Positions 1-11,192 of a stretch of DNA of 64,000 bases are shown one piece after another. Position numbers and translations under genes: made by a program. Under the pieces are notes generated by a model that saw only the letters and a program-made list of their open reading frames with translations, had not been told where the DNA came from and did not search any database. Each line of letters opens with the position of its first letter. Position 1 is the first letter of the stretch. Origin of the DNA: Carya illinoinensis (lineage: Eukaryota; Streptophyta; Magnoliopsida; Fagales; Juglandaceae); the NCBI RefSeq assembly GCF_018687715.1, contig NC_056758.1:23168501-23232500 (forward strand), in the 5' to 3' direction.

Positions 1-1297
1 GCTTTAAGTTGTTTGGTAAGTTGAATGGAATGTGCAGTCGAAGCGGGTTACCCATTGGGATGATGGTTTGAAACGATTGTTGTGTTTATCTTGAGAATTA
101 ATTGCGACTTGAAGTCATAGGAATTTAAATTGGTGAGGGTATACTTTTCTTTGGAGATCAAGTATCCAGTTGAGAGAATTGGGGATATGGTTATTTAACT
201 TGAAAAGAGATGTTAGGTCATCATGTGTGGTATGTAATCTTGGAAATCTTGGAAGTTGAAACTTACGCACCAACGGTGGGTAGCATAATCATACGTGTGA
301 AGTAATAAGGCATTAGGATCTATGAGTGTTGTTTAATAGTTTTGATGGATTGAAGATTTAAACAGTATGGCCTGTCTTGAGATGTTTTTGTGAAGTGCTA
401 TTGAAGGAATTAATTGTGCTAAAACTAAAGTTTTTGAGAATACAAGTAGGTGGGTGAGTTACCAAGAGCGTTTTGATTATGTCTAGGTGAAGTCAATTAT
501 TGCAAGATTAAATGTTATCCAAAATATAGGTAACGAGCTTGAAGTGTGGGATATCGGATAGAGGTTATAGGCGCTCTCCTTGGTTGGCTGGGAAGGACTT
601 GGGCCTTTTGGAGATGTTCCTTATCTTTATGAGTGACAGGTGTATTTTGGGATGATGTTATGTATTTTCAAATTGGGGCCTAGAGGTTGGTTAGTACTGG
701 CTTCCGTCATCAATCAATGGATGTATTTTTGCGGAATGTTGGTTTTCGTTTAGGGTAGCGATGGCCAACTGAGGAATGAGTGGAGATTTGTGGTTTTTTG
801 GAGGTATATGATTTTCTATGGAAAGGTGGTAAAGCTTTTCTTGTGATTAGGTGTGGATTGAGCTTATACTTCATGATATTAATTTTTGAGGATATAGCCT
901 TTATGTATTTTGGTGAGTTATCAGAGTGTGCGCGAAAGCATGATTTTTGGAGATACTTAGAAGTTCAAATTTTGTATCGATTTTGAAGAATTAGTAGTGA
1001 TTCAAAGTTTTAATGGGAGATTAATCTTTTGGTCGTGCAATTTGGTTTATGGATGGTTAACTTTGGAAGTGGCTATTAGGTTACCAAAGCTGGAATGGGA
1101 TGAAAGTTTGGAAGGTAAAAAGAGACGTCGTTGATATTAGTAGTTTCTGGTGTGAAGATAATAACCTTTGGGTTTGTTGGGAGTTGTTGATGGTATGTAT
1201 CTCTCAATTAGGTTCAGAGTTGTATCTTGTATCTTTTTGGCCTTGATGGTTGATCTTGCAAATTTTGAGGACGAAATTTGTTTTAAGGGGGGGAGGA
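1..1297 (+). mobile_element. 3' internal part of a non-coding LARD-type family L element
   Basis: No credible coding frame is visible. The sequence is repeated in inverted orientation at 27638-28895, and in diverged form at 37665-44460 and 48448-51683, which identifies it as the internal region of the non-autonomous family L element. It ends with the motif 'aggacgaaattt' and a polypurine tract that directly abuts the LTR at 1298, as in Tekay/Del-type chromoviruses. The 5' part of the element lies outside the window. Confidence 0.8.
1285..1297 (+). promoter_or_regulatory. Polypurine tract (plus-strand primer) of LARD copy
   Basis: A G-rich purine run (AAGGGGGGGAGGA) sits immediately before the LTR start TGTGATGACC. 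This is the expected site of plus-strand DNA priming. The same tract occurs at 11553-11564 and, on the minus strand, next to 27637 and 48447. Confidence 0.8.
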
Positions 1298-3724
1298 TGT
1301 GATGACCCGCTTTTATGTGTATTTTCACTGAAGGAGTTGTTTTTAATTTAATTAATATATTGGTTTATTTATTTTAAATTATTGTATTTTAAATTGGCTT
1401 TAATTTATTTGATGCGGTGTTTAATTTATTTTAGTCGTTTTACGGTTTTTAATATCGTTTTCGGCGGATTGGTTTTTGGTTTCCGGAGTGAGGATTGGAC
1501 CTCATTTCTTCTCTTTTCTCTTTTCCCTTTTCCCTTTTCCTTTTTCTTTTCCTTCTTTTCTTTCCTTTCTTTCTTTTTAATCTTCTTTTTCCCCAGTTCC
1601 TCTCTCCCCGCGCGCTGCTCCTTCTCTTTTCTCCTTACCCTCACCGTCCCTTTGACCGCCCGGTGTACCGCCATCCGGCCGCCGTGTAGTGCACCACCCC
1701 CACCATTCTCTTCCCCTCCCACCAGAGATCATCCCCACCAATTTTCAGAGCCATCGGACCAGCCGTTCGCCTCCACGCACAGCTGGAAGTCATGGCACCA
1801 GCCCTGTTTTTCTCCCCTGTCGCTGATTGCTTTCGTAGCCCAGAACCGCCGCTCGCCGATGGCATGGCCTACACCACCCACCCAATTTTCTTCCCCTCTC
1901 ACCAGTAAACATCCCCACAAGTTTCACCTCCATCCGAGCCACCGTTAGCCACCACAAGCTCCTCCAAGCCACACGATTATTCACCGATTCCGGCGCCGTC
2001 CCACCACCTCCGGCCACCATCTCTTCACAGCTTTTTCCCCTACCTCTTGCCGTCCTAACCCACCCATTTCCAGCCTCGATCCTTTGCCGGAGCAGCTCCC
2101 ACGAGCTCAACTCCGTTCTGCCCATTTTTTTGCCTTCCACCGCCATTTCCACCCCCACCCACGGCCAAAACTCGTTTCCCTCAGATTCATAAATATCTTA
2201 AGACCAATCCCTATCAATTTCGTGCCTTGGTTTGTCCCCGTTCAAAAGTGGGTAAATTATTACCCACGGCCACACTGTAAATTACACTGTTACATTGCTT
2301 TTCCTCCGCCGTTTGCAACGCCGCGAGCTTTCAAAAATTACCGTATAGCTCTGTAAGTATTTTCTAAACTCTACTTTTAGATTTAAATGTATTTTGTTCT
2401 TACAATGAATATTTATCTGCTGGTTGGTTGATTCTGGACAGAGTCCGAAGAGTTCGGGGGTTGGATGGATTGAGGACGGAGTACTTGGTTTTGGTTGTTT
2501 GTGATTGGTTTGTCATTTGTGCCATGAGGCGTGCATTACATATTGCATACATGTGCATTTTATTTTAAATTGAGAAAATCCTGTTTTATTGGCACAAATC
2601 GATTTTCGGGTGCGTGTGTCTCATGAGCCCAAGCCGGGATGGGTTATTATCTCAGTGGAGCTCCTCTGGTCACTCGGGAGCGTAATATACTGAGTGACAT
2701 CCCCTGAGTTGTCGCTGGGCGACGACGGGAGCAGGGGCTAGAGGATGCTTGGCTACCAAAGCGCCGAGCGCGAAACTGGGCATCGCTCTACTCACCGACT
2801 CCGTGGCCCTTCGCTGGCGAGGGCTAGAGGATGCTTGGCTACGAACGCGTAGGTATCACACGCGTGGTCGTTACCTGCGGTGTGGCACAGGAGCCAGGGT
2901 ATGTGGATGACCCCTAGGGGAGGTCATGGTGCATACGGATTAATTGGTTAATGGATTGAGTTGGATATGGGCCGAATGTGACTTTTGGAGTGATATTTGG
3001 AAAGGATATGTTTTTGGGCCAAATGGGATTTTTGGCGTGTGTGGAAAAATATGGTTTTATGAGTTTCGTGCATTGGCATTCTTCATGCATATTGTTTGAG
3101 TTTTAATATGATTTTATCTAGTGGTGTTTGAATTTTACTTACCTGCGGCACCATTTTTGGTACCGTAGATTTTGGTGCAGAGTTCGAGGAGGAGGAGGAG
3201 GCTGAGCCCGAGGATGCGGCTCCGCCAGAGTTTTGAGTTGAAGTTTAAGCTTGTAGTTTGGTTTGAATCTATATTTGTGTTTTGAAATATTTTATTATGT
3301 ATGTTTTGAACAGCTTTATATTTAAACAAGAAAAATTTGGTACTTAGTTATATGACTTTGCTATCCACTGCATGTTTCTTTTTGCACATTTGTTGCTTTT
3401 ACACACACTTGGCACCCGTCGAGGAGGAGGAGGCTATGCCCGAGGATGCGGCTCTGCCGGGGTGCTGATGTCATGTTTTGTATTTAGTTTAAAATTATAT
3501 TTGGGTCTTGTAATATTTATTTATGTATGTTTTGAATAGCTTTGTATTAAACAAGAAAAATTCTGGTACTTAGTTATTGACTTGCTTTTCGCTGCGTATT
3601 TCTCGTGCACATTCGTCGCTTTTTCACACACTTGGCACACGTCGATAGGATGATGACCCGTGATGTCATCATCCGGACGTCTCGATTTTCTCGTGTTCGT
3701 GCATGGGGATTTGGGGGCGTCACA
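1298..3724 (+). mobile_element. LTR L1 (family L), chimeric; 3' LTR of LARD fused to 5' LTR of chromovirus
   Basis: The LTR runs from TGTGATGACC to GGCGTCACA. It holds an AT-rich start, a C/T-rich tract (about 1500-1600), a GC-rich proline-rich segment (about 1600-2200), an 86-bp tandem duplication (copies start at 2735 and 2821) and the acidic micro-ORF segment ending in TGA near 3235. Left of it is a LARD polypurine tract and right of it a primer site, so one LTR serves two internal regions. Up to about 3418 it resembles the LARD-type LTRs at 22122 and 51684; after that it is nearly identical to the chromovirus LTR at 11565. The join duplicates about 235 bp. Confidence 0.85.
3184..3650 (+). 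repeat. Direct duplication of about 235 bp marking an LTR-LTR recombination join
   Basis: Copy 1 (3184-3418) and copy 2 (3419-3650) both start at a GAG-trinucleotide run following TCG and run to the GTCG before the LTR end motif. Copy 1 is of the LARD LTR subtype, copy 2 of the subtype of the LTR at 11565. The join sits in the repeated GAGGAG tract, consistent with out-of-register recombination there. Confidence 0.7.
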
Positions 3725-3726
3725 GG

Positions 3727-3738
3727 TGGTATCAGAGC
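3727..3738 (+). promoter_or_regulatory. Primer binding site, initiator Met-tRNA type
   Basis: TGGTATCAGAGC lies 2 bp after the LTR end. It is the usual complement of the 3' end of plant initiator Met-tRNA and sets the plus orientation of this element. Confidence 0.9.
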
Positions 3739-4099
3739 GGTTTGGCTCTGGGTAAAACCACATGTCCCGTAGGTAGTACCAGAATGCTTTTAAAGTTGTG
3801 TTTTAAAATTTATGTTAAGTAAAGTTATTTAAATTGTTTTATTTGCTTTATTTGTTTGAACTTGTTCGTTTGTTTTTATTTATTTAGTTATGTTTTTGCA
3901 AATTGGTTTCTTTTGTTTTGTGTGATGTGGTGTTGGTCTTTGGTTTTGTTTTTGTTTGTTGTTGGTTTTATTTGTTTTTATTTTCTGAAAGGGGGTCAAG
4001 GGTTGTGGTGGCAGGAAAATTGGGAGGCCAAAGAAATCTACTCAGGAGCCACGGGACAATACATCAAGAGATGACTCCATAGCCCAAGCCATACGGCAG
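3739..4099 (+). other. Untranslated leader of chromovirus copy 1
   Basis: This T-rich leader lies between primer site and gag. An open frame joined to gag continues upstream from 4100 to about 4003 but shows a GTG (gtggcagg) where a start would be expected; the second copy (near 30055) has the same GTG, so the family probably starts gag at the ATG at 4100 or uses a non-AUG start. No other feature is seen. Confidence 0.5.
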
Positions 4100-4829
4100 A
4101 TGACGGAGTTTATGCGGCAAAATTTTAGGCCACAACAGACAGGGCCTTGGCCACAACCAGGGGGACCTTGGCCACAACAAGGGGGTCCCTGGCCGCCACA
4201 AGGAGAGCCTTGTCTGCAACAAGAAGGACTTTGGCCGCAACCAGGAGGTCCTTGGCCATATCAGGGAGGGCCTTGGCTTTACCTGGGAGGATTTAGCAGC
4301 ATGCTGCAAGCCGGATGCACCTATGAGCCCTTTCTGGGGCATAGGACCCCACACTTCACTGGAGAAGAGGACCCGCTTCAAGCTGGAAAGTGGATCAAGG
4401 ATCTGGAAAGAACTTTTGAGGTGTGTGGTTGCACCAAGGCGCAACAGGTACTCTACGCCAACTATCTGTTGCAAGGCACCGCTTTTGATTGGTGGGATAC
4501 TAAGAGGGTGATGCTAGAAGTAGAGTTGGGTTCATTCGCCGCTGTAACCTGGCAACCCTTCAAGAAAGAATTTAATGACCGCTTCTTTCCCGCATCGGTA
4601 AGGAAACAAAAGGCAAGAGAGTTCTCAAATTTGGTTCAAGGAGGCATGACAGTGGAACAGTACGCCCGAAGGTTTATAGAACTTGGGCGATTTGCTCCCC
4701 ACCTTATCGCCACAGAGGAGATGCGAGCTGATCGTTTTCAGGAGGGACTACGCCCTGATATACGCCGTATGGTGGTCAGCCATCGGATATCCACTTTTCA
4801 GGAATTAGTGGATGTGGCCACCCTTGTGG
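4100..4829 (+). pseudogene. gag: Chromovirus gag, 3'-truncated
   Basis: Gag forms the particle that packages the retrotransposon RNA. The frame is open without stops over about 243 codons. Residues 15-63 are seven heptad repeats of the type GPWPQxG; then comes a retrotransposon gag domain with motifs such as DWWDTKR, FFPASVRKQK, and EGLRPDIRR near the end. The C-terminal zinc knuckles present in the second copy (near 32168-32265) are missing, because at about 4830 the sequence jumps to antisense Athila DNA. The ATG at 4100 was chosen because no upstream ATG is in frame. The frame is intact but truncated, so I call it a pseudogene. Confidence 0.8.
4142..4288 (+). repeat. 21-bp tandem repeats encoding GPWPQxG heptads in gag
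   Basis: Seven units in frame at the gag N-terminus, with variants such as GPWPPQG, EPCLQQE and GPWPYQG. A related array is in the other copy at about 30190-30340, where one Gln codon is a TAA stop. Confidence 0.8.
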
Positions 4830-4830
4830 A

Positions 4831-6530
4831 TCTGCACTCACAGGCTTCTTCTGTTCTGGTCTTGCTACCTCTGGTTCTTTTTCAGCTTCATCCGTCTCTG
4901 CTGCATCTTTAGGCGTAGGAGCAATTACCTCTGTGTCTATGGTCATCTCAGGTCGGGGAACTTCCTTCCCACTTCTCAAAGTAAGAACAGCTTTTGCTGT
5001 CTTAATAACGTCTCCTGAGACATTATGCACTTGATATTATTGTTGTCTGTATACTTGAGGATTAGGCTGAGGCTGTGCAGGAAATTTCCCTTTCTCAAGG
5101 GTGCTCAAGGTTGTGTTCATCTTATTAACAGTGCCACGCAACTCATTTATGGCCCGAGTATTTTGATTATTTGTGGTGGCCTGAATCTGCATGAATTGCT
5201 GAAGTGTATTGGCCATCTGTGCCATACTGTCATCTAGAGTCTTCTTGGCAGATGATGAAGGTTGAGGACTTTGTGCAGCTACATGAGGCTGAAATCCAGG
5301 AGGAGCTACATAAGGATAGCTCTGAGGATTTTGATATGGCGGATACTGGTGCTGAGGAGCACCTTGATTAAATGGCTGCTGCTGAGGTGGTGGGGACAGA
5401 CCAGGCTGATCATTTCTCCATGAGAAATTTGGGTGATTTCTCCACCCCGGATTATATGTGTTGGAGAAAGGCTGATTCTATGCTCTATTAACCCAGTTAG
5501 CTGATTGCATTGGCTCAGACCCACTTTCTTGAAATACTGGCATAATCGGGCAGTCTTGGATCTTATGGTTTGAATCAGCACATATAGAACATGCCTCTGC
5601 TACTTTCGCAGCCTTTACCTTTTCCATTTCCATGACCTCCATTCTTCTAGTCAATGCAGTTATTCGGGCTTGAACATCCGTGTCTCCTTTGAGCTCATAT
5701 CTGCCCCCTCCAGAAATAGCCCTCAGTGGCTGTGCTGTTAATGGAACTCGATCGGTACGAGTATTCCATTGTTGTGCGCTCTCAACAAGGTAGTCGAAAA
5801 ATGATAATGCTTCATCAGGTTCCTTGCTGAAGAACTCCCCATTGCACATTGTCTGAACAAATTGCTTGCATTCCGGAGTGAGACCAGTGTAAAAATAGCT
5901 CACCAGCCTCCAGGATTGAAAACCATGATGTGGACAAATGTTCACCAAATCCTTAAATTTTTCCCAACTGGCCTGAAAGGTCTCATCAGGTCTCTGATTG
6001 AACTGGCTGATCTGCTCCTGCAAAAATTGAGTTCTCTGAAAAGGAAAAAATTTCTGTAAGAATTCATGCTGCATGTCAGACCAACTAGAAATGGAATTAG
6101 GTCTCAAAGAGTTAAACCATATCTTCGCTTTATCCTTTAAAGAAAAAGGAAATAAACGAAGTCTAGTAACAGCCCTAGTGATAAAAGTAGCACAAGCCAG
6201 CTCAAAATCCGTCAAGTGCTGGTAAGGACTCTTAGAATCCATCCCGTGGAACTGAGGTATCACTGACATCATGCCATGCTTGATAGAGAAATTTGGTGCA
6301 TTTTCAGGAAAAATTATGCATGAAGGTGTAGTGGTACAAGTGGGTTGCAAATAGTCCTTAAGAGTGCGTGGCGCAGGTGCAGCCATGTTTTCTGATTTAA
6401 TTTCAATTTCGTCACCTGGTTCACTCAAAGAAAAGACAGATGAGCTATCTATCTCCAAGCTGTGTATACTACTCTCAACACTCGATGTGACTCGAAGCAA
6501 CCTATTTGAAGTGTCTCTTACCCATGACAT
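4831..6530 (-). pseudogene. gag: Athila-like gag and start of the gag-pro linker
   Basis: Reading leftward from ATG at 6530, this is the structural protein of an Athila-type element. Visible motifs are LKDYLQP near residue 56, the capsid-like core (FPFSLKDKAKIWFNSL, TFQASWEKFKDLV) and a CX2CX4HX4C knuckle (CSICADSNHKIQDC). A P/Q-rich stretch and LRSGKEVP, typical of the Athila gag-pro linker, follow. One frame covers the whole length, broken by stops at 5478-5480 and 5037-5039; the second copy at 35686-37667 has Gln at both places. Four codons after FITRAVT are missing relative to that copy. The start lies 81 bp after the primer site. It is cut off at about 4831 where it meets the chromovirus gag. 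Confidence 0.85.
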
Positions 6531-6564
6531 GAAACATCAGTTTAGAGAAGCAAAAAAATAAAAT

Positions 6565-6583
6565 AATAATAATAATAATAATA
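6565..6583. repeat. AAT trinucleotide microsatellite
   Basis: Uninterrupted run of aat units in the leader between the Athila primer site and gag. No function inferred. Confidence 0.8.
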
Positions 6584-6611
6584 ACGAGTTTAAATTCAAG
6601 TTAAAATACTA

Positions 6612-6629
6612 TCCCCGGCAATGGCGCCA
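6612..6629 (-). promoter_or_regulatory. Primer binding site, Asp-tRNA type
   Basis: The plus strand reads TCCCCGGCAATGGCGCCA, which matches the 3' end of plant Asp-tRNA (…CGGCAACGGCGCCA) with one mismatch. On the minus strand this lies 6 bp after the LTR end, fixing the orientation of the Athila block. Asp-tRNA priming is typical of the Athila lineage. Confidence 0.85.
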
Positions 6630-6635
6630 AAAACT

Positions 6636-9172
6636 TGACTCACTCAAAAATGAGTAGCACTAATGCTATCCCAAGTGCAGGAGGATGTCGTGTAATAATT
6701 AGGAATAAATTCCTAAATCGTCTCCTCAGGGAAAGTTGCTTAAAATTAAACTCGTTGAAAAAAACGTGAAAAACTTCACAAAGAGAAAATAAAATGATGG
6801 TATGTGCAATGGATGGAAAAGGGTACTAGTCATGGACTAGATTCATGTCTTTTGATTTTTTTGTTTGTTGGATTGGAATGTAAATGACTAATAAATTAAA
6901 CTTAGAAATTAACAAAACTAACTTAAGCATTAAACTAAATTAGAAAGTAATTGACAAAGCATGAATTGAAAATTGAAAATGCCCAAAACCAAGATTCTAG
7001 AATTCATCTTTGTAATTAAATCACAAATCCTTAAAATAACACAACAATTGTAATCACTATTAAATGAAAACTTAAAGAAGTAAGAAAAATAAATAACACG
7101 AAATAAGTAAACAGAAGCTCAAAAGTATTCTATAAACTTTAAACTGAAGTTAAATAAAATAGGGAACGAAAAGTCTAAACGAAAACTTCCTTTCACTATT
7201 CAATTGAAATTCGAAACAAAAAGGAACAATTTCTCACGTATCACTCTTGAAAATTAATCTCTAAACCTTTAATAAAAACTCTATAACAATTCCTCTGCTC
7301 TCCACGTATGATGTTCAAAAAAATCAAAAACAAAAACAAAACCTTAAAACCAAACCTTTCTTGCAATAAATTAAGGTAACACAATTAATTAGAACTTCTA
7401 AAACAATTTCTTTTATTGCATGAAACAAAATAGCACACTTGATTAAAACTTCTAAAATAATTTCTTTTTGTTGCATGAAACAAAATAGCACACTTAATTA
7501 AAACTTCTAAAACAATTTCTTTTATTGTTACATGAAATAAACTAGTAATGAAACAAACTAGCACACTTAATATTAAGGTATTACTCTTAATGAAATAAAA
7601 GTCTAGAACAAATCTTAATACACTTAATAAAAATGCTAAAACAACAAAGCTTTGAAACTAAAAGGAGAAACAAAATTTCTTAAAACAAAAAGGAGCTAAT
7701 TCTTTCAAGTACATAGCAGAAAATTGTGTGTGTTGAGTTGTGTTTGTCTAAGTTTGAGTTGTCCTAGTTGTTCTCTTTGTAAGCTTCGGACTGCACCCAT
7801 TTTATAGCCGAACATCTTGGCTAGTTCATCTCTCATTCAATTGGTTTCACACTTCAATCTTGCATTCACACTTTAATTCAGCCACCTTTTGCATTCACAC
7901 CTTAATTTCGGCCACTTCTTGTTGCATTCACACTCAATTTGTTTCACAATTCAGCCGCCTCTTGCATTTCTCTTAATTGCCGTGTCTTGCATTGCATTCC
8001 TCCTCTCTTATTTTATTCAATTGGTTTCTTAATTCAAACCAAACAACCAAGTCTTCATGCCTAACTTCTTGCCTAACTTTTTGCCTAACTTCTTGCCTAA
8101 CTTGTTGACTAACTTCATGCAAATTCATACACGGTTTCTTCATTGCCTCTCCAGCCGACTTCTTCAATTTATTTTCTTCAATTTCAGCACACAACATACT
8201 TTAATTCCAGCACATCATGCATTATAATTTCAGCACATGTTTCTCTATATTTTCTTCTTTATACATGTCAAGCTTCAATGAATTTCCACCGATTTCTCCT
8301 CTCTTTGTTAAAAACTCCTACACGGTTCTTCTTTCTTTTTCACATCCAGCAATATATATATATATATAAATAGCTGCCCCAAGTTGCAAACTCATTCCTC
8401 CAATTCACGGCTCTTCATTAATAATCACCACCAACTCCACAAGTCAAGTAATGCATGGCACCTCCCTTTTTAGACTTTAACTTTGCATGGACAGCAGCAG
8501 CCTTTGATTGCACCAACTTCTTCACATGTTCCTCACCTTAATTTAGCTGCACCAACCGATGTAAGTTAAGCCAAACAAGCAGCCTTTCAATTAATGTATA
8601 ATTTAGGTAGGTTGGAAATGAGTTGGTGGATTTGTGGGGTGATTGGTGTAGCCGTGTATGAGGTTAGATTGAGTTGGGATTGTTTGAATGGTGGGAAAGC
8701 TCAAGACAAAGTATGAACAAGGCATGAACATAATGAACCATGGTATGCATGAAAAATGGAGATGGAGATTAAAAAAAAGAAAACACTCAACAACAAAATA
8801 ACACAAATGAAAAATTAGCTTGAGCAACTTCCATTCAAAGATGGCAAGAAGTGCTTCTATCTTTTGAGGTTCATGAATTGAACCCAAAAGATGGAAAGAT
8901 AGCTCAAGAAACTTTATGAACATGAAGAACAAGAAAAACAATGGTACAAATGCAAATGATAATGGAAAGCAAGAAAAATTATGGACTAGAATGCACAGTA
9001 ATCAATAGTTGGTAGAATTCAAGTAGAAATTCATGCTTTTAATCAATTAAAATCACAACTTTGATTTATTCATTTTAACCATTTTTCCATTTAAAACCAA
9101 TAATAATGTCATGATGAATTTAAAATACGTTGGTTTTAAATAGCTAAAATGTGCAATATTTCAGCTCAATCA
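6636..9172 (-). mobile_element. Athila-like LTR A1
   Basis: On the minus strand the LTR runs from TGATTGAGCTG (at 9172) to TGAGTCA (at 6636). The same ends occur at 18264-21165, 30806-31937 and 38085-40420. Its left side carries the primer site and gag, its right side a polypurine tract and the 3' internal region, so a single LTR lies between 5' and 3' internal sequences of the same family. It contains a TATA box at 7800-7806. No coding sequence is seen. Confidence 0.85.
7800..7806 (-). promoter_or_regulatory. TATA box of Athila-like LTR A1
   Basis: On the minus strand: TTCGGCTATAAAATGGGTGC. The surrounding GGCTATAAAA(G/T)GGG block is conserved in the LTRs at 19351-19357 and 39452-39458, which supports a real core promoter. 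Confidence 0.65.
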
Positions 9173-9183
9173 CACCCCCCCAA
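9173..9183 (-). promoter_or_regulatory. Polypurine tract of Athila-like element
   Basis: The minus strand reads TTGGGGGGGTG directly before the LTR start TGATTGAG. Similar tracts preceded by TAGTTGGGGGG recur at 10086-10100 and 11181-11192. Confidence 0.75.
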
Positions 9184-9613
9184 CTAGCATTTTGCTAATC
9201 CTTGAGCAAAATAGTGAAAATTAATTGAGATGAACATTACATAAAGCTCGAAATTCAAACAAAAACAATCAAACATAATTCTGAATTCTCACAAAAAAAA
9301 TTGATTCGTGACTACTCAACACCATGAGTTGTATCCACAAGGAAAGTCTCAGTAATTGTTCACATAGAATTGGGGCAAATGTCTTAGAACTCAGATATGT
9401 GTGTGTGGCTAAACCTCTGTATGTTCCTCACTAATAAACATGATTTATCATAGGATTTTTCGACCTTAAGATTAATCATTATTGATTCTAACTACCTCAA
9501 AGCCTAAGGGACTAGCAGTTTTCATGCCAACTCTGTTTAAAGGTTGATCATTCAACCCCCAAAGTTTTGGGTAACTGTTTCTAGCCCTTTATTTAGGAAA
9601 ACTTACACGATCT

Positions 9614-9628
<15 letters not shown>

Positions 9629-9658
<30 letters not shown>
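9629..9658. repeat. Poly(T) tract of 30 bases
   Basis: Simple homopolymer, followed by a short AT repeat. It reads as A30 in the sense of the surrounding minus-strand element. Confidence 0.8.
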
Positions 9659-9661
<3 letters not shown>

Positions 9662-10085
9662 TATAAGGCTTGGTAGTCCTGCAGTTTACTTCTCCTTTTT
9701 TAAATCAATGAACATTAATGAAGAACACTACAAGTGTAAGTATGTGCAAAATGTTCTTTCAAAACTTGCCCTTCATTCTATATAAATCATACTAATTCTC
9801 ATTTTTGTAAATATCGCATCCCGGTGTTTCAAATCACTCCTCAACAAAATATGAGGCATCATAAGTCATGTTCTATGCTTAAGGTTGAAAATAAATCTTC
9901 ACAAAATAATTCCGCTCAACTATTCCACCAAGATACACAAATCTAACAAACATGCCAGAAGTGTGTGTTAATCGTTTATGTTTCAATGCACCTCACAAAT
10001 TTTTTTTTTTTGTTTTTTTTTTAGGTACTAAGAATTTTTTTTTAACACATTTTTAACAGAATTTTAACACATTTTTAACAGAAAA

Positions 10086-10100
10086 CCCTCCCCCCAACTA
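10086..10100 (-). promoter_or_regulatory. Second polypurine-like tract
   Basis: The minus strand reads TAGTTGGGGGGAGG, preceded by GAGGACAATGTC. It may be an internal plus-strand primer, as several plant elements use more than one. Function is inferred from likeness to the tract at 9173. Confidence 0.45.
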
Positions 10101-10402
10101 AATGCGACATTGTCCTCAATGTTCATCAATTGAATATTCGATGATGTATGTTATACAGACATGAATTGGAGCAAGATAAACACTGTAGAACATATATTGA
10201 GACGAAAATGATAAAACAGAGAGGAAAAAGTTCACCTAAGATATTCGAGCGTACACAAGGAGTAGATTTCTGTCAAAGTTAAAAACACAAAAAGCAAAAG
10301 AAAGAAAAACAAAACAAACAAATACGGTATATACAATGAAGAATCAGAAATTAATTCAAAATGCAAAACAAGCAAGAAAGTAAAAGAATTTTTTTTTTTT
10401 TT

Positions 10403-11029
10403 TTACATAAACTTGAGGTTCTTAGCCTCATGTTTGAGACGCTCATTCTCTTCATACAATATCATGTCATCCCTATCCATGGGAACTGGCAAGCAGAATG
10501 AAGAATCTAATAGAGATTTCAACTGTTTATTCTTCTGCCGAATGATTCCTTCCCTTGTGTGAGACTCTTGAACAATTCGTTGAAGAACAACAATTTGTTC
10601 TTTAAGCCTTTCAACCTCATGGTTTTTGGCTTGTACCTGCTGGGAAAAAGCAACAATAGAGGATGAGTAGCGAGTCCCAAGACTCACCAAGTCGTAGATA
10701 GCATCGGAGTCTGACTTATTAGCCAAACTATTATTCTCTTGTTGCAACATGGCACCAATGGTAGTTGCAGAAAGGACAGGAGGTTGAGATGCAGAATGCC
10801 TCATGGATGGATTTAGAGAAATGTTAGAAGAATGAGCCATTGACAAAAGAATAGAAGGCTTAAAACGAGAATGTTGAAAGAATGCAGATGAGTTATAGAG
10901 ATGAGAAGAAAACTTGATGCAGATTGGATGAACTTCAGGACTGATTTTATAGAGATAGCATAAAGAACCAGACGAGCTATCATCCAAGTCAAAGAGTAAT
11001 GTGATTTTTTTTTTCGGTGAAAATGACAT
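10403..11029 (-). CDS. Hypothetical 208-aa protein in the 3' region of the Athila-like element
   Basis: I do not recognise a family. The frame begins at ATG 11029, is uninterrupted, and is on the element's sense strand between the pol end and the polypurine tract, where other Athila elements may carry an extra gene. A second possible start is MAHSSNIS at residue 65. The C-terminal half is strongly helical and charged, with heptad-like spacing suggesting a coiled coil (VQAKNHEVERLKEQIVVLQ, then ENERLKHEAKNLKFM at the end). No signal peptide or membrane segment is evident, which argues against an envelope protein. Flanking polypurine-like motifs on both sides suggest it may have been added as a module. 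An open frame of this length in otherwise decayed DNA makes past function plausible. Confidence 0.45.
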   Translation of the reverse strand: MSFSPKKKITLLFDLDDSSSGSLCYLYKISPEVHPICIKFSSHLYNSSAFFQHSRFKPSILLSMAHSSNISLNPSMRHSASQPPVLSATTIGAMLQQENNSLANKSDSDAIYDLVSLGTRYSSSIVAFSQQVQAKNHEVERLKEQIVVLQRIVQESHTREGIIRQKNKQLKSLLDSSFCLPVPMDRDDMILYEENERLKHEAKNLKFM

Positions 11030-11180
11030 TTCTTAGAAACTCGGAGCCTTCAATCTCGTTTGTCAACAACATCAGACGATTTTTTTTCAAATCTCCAGCT
11101 ACACTTGTCAGGTCACAGACGGATCCAATTTTTTTTTTATTTTTTTTTTATTTTTTTTTATATATGTGTGCACACATGCT

Positions 11181-11192
11181 ACCCCCCAACTA
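11181..11192 (-). promoter_or_regulatory. Third polypurine-like tract
   Basis: The minus strand reads TAGTTGGGGGGT, preceded by GAGGACTATGTC. It lies between the pol stop and the 208-aa frame. Confidence 0.4.

Noticed and set aside
780..986. Small frame in the LARD internal region
   Set aside because: Its counterpart in the inverted copy (27941-28156) has diverged, and the frame is absent from the complete LARD; no sign of a gene.
1382..1948. 188-aa frame in LTR L1 and similar frames at 11648, 22350, 27167 and 41334
   Set aside because: They span C/T-rich tracts and give low-complexity Phe/Ser/Leu or, on the other strand, Lys/Arg/Glu peptides; they are by-products of LTR composition.
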